A stretch of DNA of 13,182 nucleotides, taken from Alphaproteobacteria bacterium (GTDB lineage: Bacteria > Pseudomonadota > Alphaproteobacteria > UBA2136 > UBA6156). The position numbers and the translations under genes were made by a program. The notes beneath the pieces were generated by a model that ran no database searches, was not told the DNA's origin, and worked only from the letters and a program-made list of their open reading frames with translations. The stretch is taken from assembly GCA_027490875.1 (NCBI GenBank), contig JAIXXE010000100.1, forward strand, positions 1 to 13,182, read 5' to 3'. Below, piece by piece: positions 1 to 5,703 of this stretch (position 1 is its first letter; each line of letters starts with the position of its first letter).

Positions 1-611
1 ATGGGGCCCGCTTGGCCGCATTGTATGTGCCGTTAAAAATGCTGCTGGCCTTCATGCTGTGGGCAATGCTCGACCCCCTATCACTCTTGCCGCTGTGGCT
101 GGAGCCTTGGCGGCTGCCACTGCTGTTGGGTGGGTTTAGCCTGTGCGCGGGCGCCTTGGCGTTCCTGCGCACCTCCGACAGCAGTCTGGCCGCTCTCACT
201 GCCATTGTGCCCGTCGCGCTGCTGTTTGCGCTGGGCGATGTGGTCGCCAAGGCCACCTTACCACCCCCAAGCGGCAGTGTGGAGGCCATTGCGGGCAGTG
301 CCGTGGCGTTTCTGTTCACCACCAGCACGGTGGGGGCATTGGGCGGCCTATTACTGCAAGGCTGGCGCACCCCTAACTGGGCCGAGCTTACCAAGAGCGC
401 GCTCTTTGGGGTGTTGCTGTTGGGCTCGCTGACACTGCTGCTCATCACCTTGGCGTTGGCGCCTAATCCGGGCTATGTGGCAGCTGTTACCATGCTTTCA
501 GCACTCTGGTTGGCCCTGCATGCGCGGGTGCGTTATGGCGCGCAGGAGAACCTCTGGGCAGGCCTCGGCCTGTTACTCGGCGCATTGGCGGTGGGCTTGG
601 GCGGGCATTAG
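1..611 (+). CDS. DMT/EamA-type inner-membrane transporter, C-terminal part
   Basis: The reading frame is open to the left window edge, so the gene begins upstream. The ATG at position 1 is in another frame that stops after 11 codons. The visible 203 or so residues are almost entirely hydrophobic, with about six membrane-spanning stretches separated by short loops. The end, APNPGYVAAVTMLSALWLALHA followed by a short basic loop and a last Gly/Leu-rich helix, resembles the C-terminal half-repeat of EamA transporters (drug/metabolite transporter superfamily), where a Pro-containing helix precedes the last two helices. The family exports or imports small metabolites; the substrate cannot be told from sequence. 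It ends 35 bases from the convergent methyltransferase gene, and no clear terminator lies between them. Another polytopic membrane family is the main alternative. Confidence 0.75.
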   Translation, partial: GARLAALYVPLKMLLAFMLWAMLDPLSLLPLWLEPWRLPLLLGGFSLCAGALAFLRTSDSSLAALTAIVPVALLFALGDVVAKATLPPPSGSVEAIAGSAVAFLFTTSTVGALGGLLLQGWRTPNWAELTKSALFGVLLLGSLTLLLITLALAPNPGYVAAVTMLSALWLALHARVRYGAQENLWAGLGLLLGALAVGLGGH

Positions 612-646
612 AACCGACATTAGAGCTATAAAGCCTGCTGAGTGGG

Positions 647-1255
647 TTAATCGTAGCTACCGCCTGCCACGCGGCGGGCTACGACCAACCCCGCCAAACC
701 AGCCAGATTAATCTGTTTCAGTACCACCAGACCTGCCTGCTCTAAACTCTTGATAAAATCGGCATGGGTAAAGCGACCGGGCGGATGGGGCAGCAGTTGA
801 CGTACCAAAGGGGCCTGCAGCAAAGGGGCGTAGAACTCGAGGCCGTAAAAGATACCACCATGCCGGAGCACACGCGCAACCTCGGCCACCGCATTTTGCC
901 ACGCCGGTACGTGATGCAAACACCCAAAGCTGGTCACCACATCGTAGGTTTGGGCAGGCAGGGGTAAGCTTTCGGCACTGGCCTGATGCAGCTGGATGGG
1001 CAAGCCCATCGGTTCCAGCAGGGTGCGGGCCTTGGCCAACTGGGCGGCATCAACATCAATCCCCACCAACGCGCGGGGGGCGATGCGGCGTGCCAAAGCC
1101 AACAGCCCACGGCCATCGCCGCAGCCGATATCCAGCAAATAGGCGCCATGCGGCAGAGGGTAAAGCCGCTCCAGCACCCTCATTTCCAGCGGCCGCTGCA
1201 CGGCTCCGCGGAACCACCCGTTCACATACCAGCGCTCCAGCACCCCAAGCAGCAT
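647..1255 (-). CDS. Class I SAM-dependent methyltransferase (Methyltransf_11 type)
   Basis: A 202-residue soluble protein with the Rossmann-fold methyltransferase pattern. Motif I is LLDIGCGDGRG (about residue 40), the acidic ribose-binding strand is VGIDVDAAQL, and motif III/post-III reads YDVVTSFGCLHHV followed by ARVLRHGGIFYGLEFY. The family transfers a methyl group from S-adenosylmethionine to a small molecule, lipid or protein; the substrate here is unknown. I chose the ATG at 1253-1255 because AAGGAG lies 10 bases upstream of it on the minus strand and because methyltransferase similarity starts there. An upstream in-frame extension to 1408 would run into the divergent M16 gene and looks spurious. 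The neighbour on the right is divergent, the one on the left convergent, so the gene is probably transcribed alone. Confidence 0.87.
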   Translation of the reverse strand: MLLGVLERWYVNGWFRGAVQRPLEMRVLERLYPLPHGAYLLDIGCGDGRGLLALARRIAPRALVGIDVDAAQLAKARTLLEPMGLPIQLHQASAESLPLPAQTYDVVTSFGCLHHVPAWQNAVAEVARVLRHGGIFYGLEFYAPLLQAPLVRQLLPHPPGRFTHADFIKSLEQAGLVVLKQINLAGLAGLVVARRVAGGSYD

Positions 1256-1342
1256 TTTAGCCTTGCTCCTTTTTATCGTTGGCTTTAGCGTAGCGTCCAC
1301 ACCGTTATCATTCAACCCCATCAACAGGAGAGCCTCTGCCCG
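1256..1342. promoter_or_regulatory. Divergent promoter region, methyltransferase / M16 gene
   Basis: These 87 bases separate two divergent starts. On the minus strand TTGAAT (1310-1315) and TACGCT (1287-1292) are 17 bases apart, a plausible sigma70-type pair for the methyltransferase. On the plus strand TTTAGC (1284-1289) and TATCAT (1306-1311) are 16 bases apart, a plausible pair for the M16 gene, whose ribosome site AGGAG is at 1326-1330. The two candidate promoters overlap face to face. Assignments are by eye and weak. Confidence 0.35.
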
Positions 1343-2689
1343 ATGCATCTGCTCGCTGCCCTGATGGTCTTTGTGTTTGGAAGCCTTGCCACCATGTCTC
1401 AGCCTCACGCCGCCGCCAAAATTCAGGAATTCACCACGCCGGGAGGCCTAAAAGTATGGTTTTTGGCCAGCCGCAATCTGCCGATGTTAAGCGTAGAGTT
1501 AAACTTTCGCGCTGGCAGCGCCTTTGAACCCGCTGGCAAGGAAGGGCTCGCCCAGTTTACCGCCAGCCTGCTCGATGAAGGCGCGGGGCCTTACCAAGCT
1601 ACCGCCTTTAAAGAAGAGCTGGAAGCCATCGGCGCCCGTTTTGGGGCCAGTGCCGATACCCTAAACCTGAGTTTGAACCTGACTACGCTGACCCAACATC
1701 AGGACCGCGCGTTTGAGTTGCTAGGCCTGGCCGCACGCGAGCCACGCTTCGATGACGAAGCCCTTGGCCGCATCCGTAACCAGCTACAGGCCAACCTCAA
1801 GCACATCGAGGAAGACCCAGCCGCCTTGGCAGGCCGCGCCCTGCGCCCTGCACTGTTTGGCAACCAGCCGTGGGCCAACGATGGCGACGGCACCGCCGCC
1901 ACACTGGCCGCCATCGGCCGCAAGGATGTGCAGGCTTGGCATTTGGCAAACCTCACGCGCAGCAACGTGGTGATTTCGGTGGTGGGCGACAGCGACATCG
2001 CCACCCTAGGCCCCCTGCTCGATAGCGCCCTGGCCGACCTGCCCAAGGGTGCGGGGCGCCGTGGGGCCGAACTAAGCAAGCCGGTGGTTGGCACGCCTGT
2101 TAAGGTAACCAAGACGCTGGCAGTGCCCCAAGGTACCGTGCTGCTTGGGTGGCAAGGCATGGCGCGCAGCCACCCCGACTACCCTGCCATGATGCTGATG
2201 AACGAAATCTTTGGCGGCGGGGTTCTGACCAGCCGTCTTGGGTTGGATGTGCGGGAAAAGCACGGCTTGGTTTACGATATCCGTAGCCGTAACACACCCC
2301 TGCCCGGCGGTGGTTACTATGTGCTCTCATTCGCAACCGATGCCACCAAAGTGGCCAAGGCTTTAAGTTTGATTGACGAGAATATTACAAAAATTCGTAC
2401 CGTTCCGGTATCAGCCGAGGAGTTTGCCGATGCGCAAGCCTTTCTCATCGACAGCTGGCCGCTGCGGCTCGATAGCAATGCCAAACTGCTGGGGATGATG
2501 AGCCTGATGCAGAGCGAAGGCTTGGGGATGGATTACCTTGAAACATGGCCCAAGCGTTTGGCGCAGGTCAAGTTTGCCGATATTCAGCGCATGGCCCAAC
2601 AGCTGTTAACACCTGAAACCATGAGCCTGATTGTGGTCGGTCAAGGCGAAGCCCTACAGGCCCGCTGGCCCCTCCCGCCCACCGAGTAG
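1343..2689 (+). CDS. Exported M16 (pitrilysin) family protein, non-catalytic type
   Basis: A 448-residue protein with a signal peptide (hydrophobic residues 3-17, likely cleavage after the AAA near residue 25), so it should act in the periplasm. It has the two-lobed M16 layout: an N-terminal domain from about residue 28, a GDSD turn near 215, and a C-terminal domain with FGGGVLTSRLG and VREKHGLVY (about 290-311), the Arg/Tyr region that M16 partners use to hold substrate. The zinc site is absent: where active members have HxxEH, this one reads QFTAS (71-75), and the downstream glutamate region reads RNQLQA. In M16B heterodimers of Alphaproteobacteria (such as the Sphingomonas pair) one subunit has HxxEH and the other is like this one. 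Its catalytic partner is normally adjacent but is not in this window. AGGAG lies 12 bases before the ATG. It probably forms a heterodimer with a partner encoded elsewhere; a chaperone-like or dead paralog is the alternative. Confidence 0.9.
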   Translation: MHLLAALMVFVFGSLATMSQPHAAAKIQEFTTPGGLKVWFLASRNLPMLSVELNFRAGSAFEPAGKEGLAQFTASLLDEGAGPYQATAFKEELEAIGARFGASADTLNLSLNLTTLTQHQDRAFELLGLAAREPRFDDEALGRIRNQLQANLKHIEEDPAALAGRALRPALFGNQPWANDGDGTAATLAAIGRKDVQAWHLANLTRSNVVISVVGDSDIATLGPLLDSALADLPKGAGRRGAELSKPVVGTPVKVTKTLAVPQGTVLLGWQGMARSHPDYPAMMLMNEIFGGGVLTSRLGLDVREKHGLVYDIRSRNTPLPGGGYYVLSFATDATKVAKALSLIDENITKIRTVPVSAEEFADAQAFLIDSWPLRLDSNAKLLGMMSLMQSEGLGMDYLETWPKRLAQVKFADIQRMAQQLLTPETMSLIVVGQGEALQARWPLPPTE

Positions 2690-2706
2690 CGCCCACGCCT
2701 TAAGTT

Positions 2707-3234
2707 TTAGCTGGCGCCAACCGCGCGTAGCAGTTCGCCCAAGGGGAGGTTATGCGCCCCGCCTCCAAGCACGGCGGTTTCAGCGGGGAGTGACTCCAGC
2801 GCCGCCAGTGCGGTGGCGTTGGCGCGGTGCCGCGCTACCCCCGTGGCAAACAGCGGCCCTGTGAACACCACTTCGTCCATCCCCAGCGCATAGGCGGTAA
2901 TGCCGCCTTCCGGCAACCACAGGGTTTGGGCCAGTGGGCCAAGGCCAACAATCTCGCCGGGGCCTAGGTAGCGTGCCACGGGTAAGCGCGTTTCGCGCAG
3001 GTTTTCGCCGGCCAGAATTGGGGCGCCTGTGCGGGCGTGCAGCAGTTCGGCCGCCGCCAGCGTGTACTCGGTCGGTGTGGTGAGCAGAATTAAATCGAGG
3101 GGGTCGTTACCCAACGCCTGCAACGGAGCGGCTACCCCGATGGGGTCTAGCACGGTGCGGTGATAGGTTTGCGGGCACACCAGCAGGTAGCTGGGGGTTT
3201 GCGGGTGAAGGTCGAGCATCGAGACATGCAACAT
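2707..3234 (-). CDS. GloB-like metallo-beta-lactamase-fold protein lacking metal ligands
   Basis: A 175-residue protein of no immediately obvious family. Laid against hydroxyacylglutathione hydrolase (GloB) it follows the order of the N-terminal domain: an N-terminal strand with SYLL, the VLDPIGVAAPLQAL segment (GloB: VVDP...VLAAL), then DLILLTTPTEYT (47-58) where GloB has the HxHxDH ligands, AELLHARTGAPILAGE, LPEGGIT (107-113) where GloB has TPGHT, VFTGPLFATG (123-132) where it has CGDTLF, and LGGGAHN (156-162) where it has CGHEY. Nearly all metal-binding His/Asp are replaced, and the roughly 80-residue GloB C-terminal helical domain is missing. If the assignment is right, it cannot be a binuclear hydrolase. 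No clear Shine-Dalgarno is visible before the ATG. It is convergent with the M16 gene (17-base gap) and divergent from the next gene. The family call is my inference from motif order, not a search. Confidence 0.65.
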   Translation of the reverse strand: MLHVSMLDLHPQTPSYLLVCPQTYHRTVLDPIGVAAPLQALGNDPLDLILLTTPTEYTLAAAELLHARTGAPILAGENLRETRLPVARYLGPGEIVGLGPLAQTLWLPEGGITAYALGMDEVVFTGPLFATGVARHRANATALAALESLPAETAVLGGGAHNLPLGELLRAVGAS

Positions 3235-3280
3235 AGCGTAAACTCTAGCCGAACCACCCGTCCTCGGCTAGCGTACAGGT
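3235..3280. promoter_or_regulatory. Short divergent intergenic region with an 8-base dyad
   Basis: Only 46 bases separate two divergent ATGs. They contain a perfect inverted repeat, CTAGCCGA (3245-3252) and TCGGCTAG (3264-3271), with an 11-base spacer; AC/GT pairs flank it after one mismatch. The heptamer TAGCGTA also occurs here twice as a direct repeat (3234-3240 and 3269-3275), once beside each start. The space is too small for two independent promoters, so a shared operator or overlapping promoters is likely. Neither gene has a clear ribosome site, so leaderless transcripts are possible. Confidence 0.4.
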
Positions 3281-3820
3281 ATGGATTGGCAAGACCGCCT
3301 GTGGCAGAGCGTCACCCCGCACTTACCAGCGGGCCGCGTAGGGCTGTGGGTGGTGCCTGCCTGCCGGCCTACCCAATGGGTGATGCCCGTGACCACCTTG
3401 CCCAGTTGGCATGACCCAGCCGAACCAACACCCCCGGCCGGTGCCGCGCTGCAAGGGCTGTTGGTGCTGGCCTGCGGCCAAGCTACGCTGCCGTGGCCTA
3501 CGTTGTTAGCCCAGCTGCCGCCGTTGTTAGCCCCCCAAGCACCGTTACTCATGCTGATACCACGCGGCGGCTTGATAGGGTTGCGGCAACCCTCTTGGGC
3601 CAACCGCCGCAGCTATGGCCGCTGGCAGCGCGACCTTTACGACGCAGGCTGGCAGGTTCAACAAAAGGCCTTATTGGGTGGCACCAGTTGGCCCGGGCCA
3701 TGGGCCACTGCCGCCTTACGCTTGCTGATATGCCAACCCCACGGCATGGTGCCGCCGCGCCGGATTCAGTTCAGTTCCAAACGCGGCGGCACCGCCCCTG
3801 CCAACGGCTGGGTTGCCTGA
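3281..3820 (+). CDS. Hypothetical protein, degenerate methyltransferase-like
   Basis: A 179-residue Trp/Pro/Leu-rich protein with no clear signal peptide or membrane segment. I do not recognise it outright. Residues 75-125 (LLAQLPPLLAPQAPLLMLIPRGGL, split here only for description, then RRSYGRWQRDLYDAGW) match in order the C-terminal part of class I methyltransferases found beside gloB in many Alphaproteobacteria, which read roughly LAPGGRLLVVVPNRRGLW...PYSRGQLERLLREAGF. The SAM-binding glycine motif expected near the N-terminus is absent, so it is probably not an active methyltransferase. It faces the GloB-like gene across 46 bases, which mirrors that gloB/methyltransferase arrangement and supports the reading. 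Its last 55 bases overlap the end of rmuC on the opposite strand. The codon pattern and clean 540-base frame suggest a real gene. Alternative: an unrelated lineage-specific protein. Confidence 0.6.
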   Translation: MDWQDRLWQSVTPHLPAGRVGLWVVPACRPTQWVMPVTTLPSWHDPAEPTPPAGAALQGLLVLACGQATLPWPTLLAQLPPLLAPQAPLLMLIPRGGLIGLRQPSWANRRSYGRWQRDLYDAGWQVQQKALLGGTSWPGPWATAALRLLICQPHGMVPPRRIQFSSKRGGTAPANGWVA

Positions 3821-4932
3821 TCAACCCCGCCCGGCAGCAGTTTATCCACTGCCTTTTCTAGCTGGCGTGTGCGGACGCCCAAAAGGTCATCAAAGGTTTT
3901 ACTAACGCGGTCAAAAGCTTTTTTAACGTCATCATGGGCGCCAATGAACTTCTCCCATTGGCCCTTAAACCCTGCCAGGTCGGCAGCCAAGGCAGCAAAT
4001 TGGGCTTCCAGCTTAAAGGCAGCTTCGGCCTGACGAATGAGCGCCAATACCGCCAGCAAAGTGGTGGGAGAACAGAGAATAATCTTTTGGCTCAGGGCAT
4101 AGTCCAGCAGCTGGGGGTCGTATTCAAACAGCGTCGCGTAGACTTGCTCGTTTGGGATGAACACCAACACATAGTCCAGCCCATTGGTATCGTGGCGATA
4201 GCTACGCGCACCGGTGGTTTTCAGGTGCCCACGGGTGGCCTGTACAAAGCCTTTCAGGGCGGCAGTGCGGGCGGCTTCGTCTGCACTGTTCAGGTACGTC
4301 AAATAGCCATCAAGCGGAAACTTGACATCCATATGCAGCACCCGGCCACTCAGCAACGGAAAGGTAAAGTCGGGCTTACTGCCATCATCCAGCTGGTGCT
4401 GCATGGTGTAGTTCAAGCCTTCTTGCAGGCCCGCCAATCGCAGCACATCAGCGGCCATACGCTCGCCCCACTGGCCACGCACCCGGCTGTTGGTTAAAGC
4501 TTCCCTAAGGCTGCCCGTGGTCTGTTGCAGGCTACCAATCACTTTGCTGGCTTCGCTTAAACGGGTATCGAGCGTTTGGTACTGTTGCGCGCGTTCTTTT
4601 TCCATCACTTCGATGCGACCTTGCACCTGACCTAACTTTTCTCCCAGCTGTTCTTTAAGCTGGCCTAAGGTGGCCGTAACCTGCTGGCTACGTTGGGCAA
4701 ACACCCCTTCCCCTTCTTTCTGCTGTACCGCCAGTTGGGCTTTGGTGTGTTCAATCAGTTGGCTGCTGTTGGCTTGCAGGGCCTCGGCGGCCAGGGCGGT
4801 AAAGGCCTGCTTAAGTTGGGCTTCGGCCCCCTGCAGCACAGCCAACCGTTGTTGGCTTAACCACCACGCCGCCGCAAACCCTAGGCCGAGCCCTAACCCC
4901 AAACACACCATTCCTGTCAGCAGCAAATCCAT
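3766..4932 (-). CDS. rmuC: DNA recombination protein RmuC
   Basis: A 388-residue protein with the RmuC layout: one N-terminal membrane anchor (residues 3-25), a coiled coil of about residues 28-145, then the nuclease-like domain. That domain shows RGQWGE (152-157), SKPDFTFPL with Asp188, and MDVKFPLDGY with Asp202 and Lys204, which form a PD-(D/E)xK-type site, followed by YVLVFIPNE and the LILCSPTTLLAVL-type helix. RmuC limits inversions at short inverted repeats in E. coli and acts on DNA near the membrane. The start at 4932 has no good Shine-Dalgarno, and a strong terminator ends only about 14 bases upstream of it. The 3' end overlaps the convergent hypothetical gene by 55 bases. Family assignment is firm; the start is less so. 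Confidence 0.95.
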   Translation of the reverse strand: MDLLLTGMVCLGLGLGLGFAAAWWLSQQRLAVLQGAEAQLKQAFTALAAEALQANSSQLIEHTKAQLAVQQKEGEGVFAQRSQQVTATLGQLKEQLGEKLGQVQGRIEVMEKERAQQYQTLDTRLSEASKVIGSLQQTTGSLREALTNSRVRGQWGERMAADVLRLAGLQEGLNYTMQHQLDDGSKPDFTFPLLSGRVLHMDVKFPLDGYLTYLNSADEAARTAALKGFVQATRGHLKTTGARSYRHDTNGLDYVLVFIPNEQVYATLFEYDPQLLDYALSQKIILCSPTTLLAVLALIRQAEAAFKLEAQFAALAADLAGFKGQWEKFIGAHDDVKKAFDRVSKTFDDLLGVRTRQLEKAVDKLLPGGVDQATQPLAGAVPPRLELN

Positions 4933-4946
4933 ACGACCAGACTAAC

Positions 4947-4976
4947 AAAAAAGAGCTGCCGCAGCAGCTCTTTTTT
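4947..4976 (-). terminator. Rho-independent terminator after the redoxin gene
   Basis: The arms AAGAGCTGC (4951-4959) and GCAGCTCTT (4964-4972) pair perfectly around a four-base loop (CGCA), flanked by an A run on the left and a T run on the right. On the minus strand the hairpin follows the redoxin stop by 11 bases and ends in a U tract. The symmetrical A and T runs would let it work on the other strand too. It sits immediately in front of rmuC. Confidence 0.88.
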
Positions 4977-4987
4977 TAACAGCTGGC

Positions 4988-5602
4988 TTAGTATTTTACG
5001 CTGCAACCATAGGCCTTGGTGGTAGGGGTGGCGACTGGCTTGTTCGCGGCCAGTTCGGTAAGGGCCGCTTGCACGTAGTTGGTGGCACCGGCAATATCAT
5101 CCTTGTTAAAACTGGGGATGCTATCAATCGCGCCACCATACACCAGCGTGCCGCTGCTGTTAATCACAAACATATGCGGCGTGGCCGTGGCGCCGAACGC
5201 TTTGCCCAAGGAGCCTTGGTCATCCAAAATCACCGCTGTACCCTTAAAGCCCTGCTTGGCCACAGCCGCTGCTGCTTCGGCAGGTTGTAAGTGCCCCTGC
5301 TTGCCGGCTGCCGAGGAAATGACCGACAACCAAACTGTGCCGTCCTTCACCGCGGCTGCCTGCTGGGCCTGCATCGCGCCAGCATCATAGAACTTCCGTA
5401 CGAATGGGCATTGGTAGTTGGTCCATTCCAGCACCACGTTCTTGCCTCTAAAATCGCCAAAGGTGTGGGCCTTGCCGGTTTGGTCGGTCACGGCCAAAGT
5501 GGCAGGGATGGCGCTGCCAACCGTGTAGGTGGCTTCGGCCAAGGCCGCAGTACTAACGCTGGCAAAGGCCAGCGCGGCGAAAACGAGTTTTTGCAGTGTC
5601 AT
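4988..5602 (-). CDS. Periplasmic thioredoxin-like (redoxin) protein with a single active-site cysteine
   Basis: A 204-residue protein with a signal peptide (MTLQKLVFAALAFASVSTAALA, cleavage after ALA at residue 22), so it is exported. The thioredoxin fold is shown by the GKAHTFGDFRGKNVVLEW strand, the active-site turn NYQCPFVRKFY with Cys65, and the cis-proline motif ATATPHMFVIN (Pro142). Peroxiredoxin-like secreted proteins of this type have ECPFVRKHY and the C-terminal end GCSVKY; both are recognisable here, with Cys200 in YGCSVKY. There is no CxxC, so the usual dithiol chemistry is excluded; a Cys65-Cys200 pair or a 1-Cys mechanism is possible. A good ribosome site (AAAGGAA, complement of 5611-5617) lies 8 bases before the ATG. 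It is followed by a strong terminator. Peroxidase versus disulfide reductase is undecided. Confidence 0.86.
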   Translation of the reverse strand: MTLQKLVFAALAFASVSTAALAEATYTVGSAIPATLAVTDQTGKAHTFGDFRGKNVVLEWTNYQCPFVRKFYDAGAMQAQQAAAVKDGTVWLSVISSAAGKQGHLQPAEAAAAVAKQGFKGTAVILDDQGSLGKAFGATATPHMFVINSSGTLVYGGAIDSIPSFNKDDIAGATNYVQAALTELAANKPVATPTTKAYGCSVKY

Positions 5603-5703
5603 GAGTAAAGTTCCTTTATTACCCCTTCACCTTAGCGGACTGCCTACGCCAAGCAAGGCGAAAATACCCCAGAAACAGACCTATGTAAGGCTGATAAAAG
5701 GTC
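5603..5703 (-). promoter_or_regulatory. Leader and probable promoter of the redoxin gene
   Basis: These 101 bases lie between the photolyase stop and the redoxin start on the same strand. The ribosome site AAAGGAA (complement of 5611-5617) is clear. A weak sigma70-like pair TTGCTT / TAAGGT with a 16-base spacer can be read upstream of it on the minus strand. No strong intrinsic terminator for the photolyase gene is visible, only a 5-base AGACC/GGTCT stem. Confidence 0.35.

Noticed and set aside
1..36. ATG at position 1 as a gene start
   Set aside because: That frame stops after 11 codons; the transporter is in another frame open to the left edge.
1256..1408. N-terminal extension of the methyltransferase to 1408
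   Set aside because: AAGGAG stands before the ATG at 1255, the family core begins there, and the extension overlaps the M16 signal peptide.
1699..2160. 153-residue minus-strand frame inside the M16 gene
   Set aside because: Ser/Arg/Pro-rich shadow of a well-supported gene.
1286..3275. TAGCGTA heptamer shared by two divergent promoter regions as a common operator
   Set aside because: Three occurrences of a 7-mer by eye, not tested against background; similar TAGCG strings occur elsewhere in the window.
3934..4497. 187-residue open frame opposite rmuC
   Set aside because: Antisense shadow of a firmly identified gene; no motif and no ribosome site.
5660..5703. AGACC/GGTCT stem after the photolyase stop as a terminator
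   Set aside because: The stem is only 5 bases with a long loop and no proper T tract.
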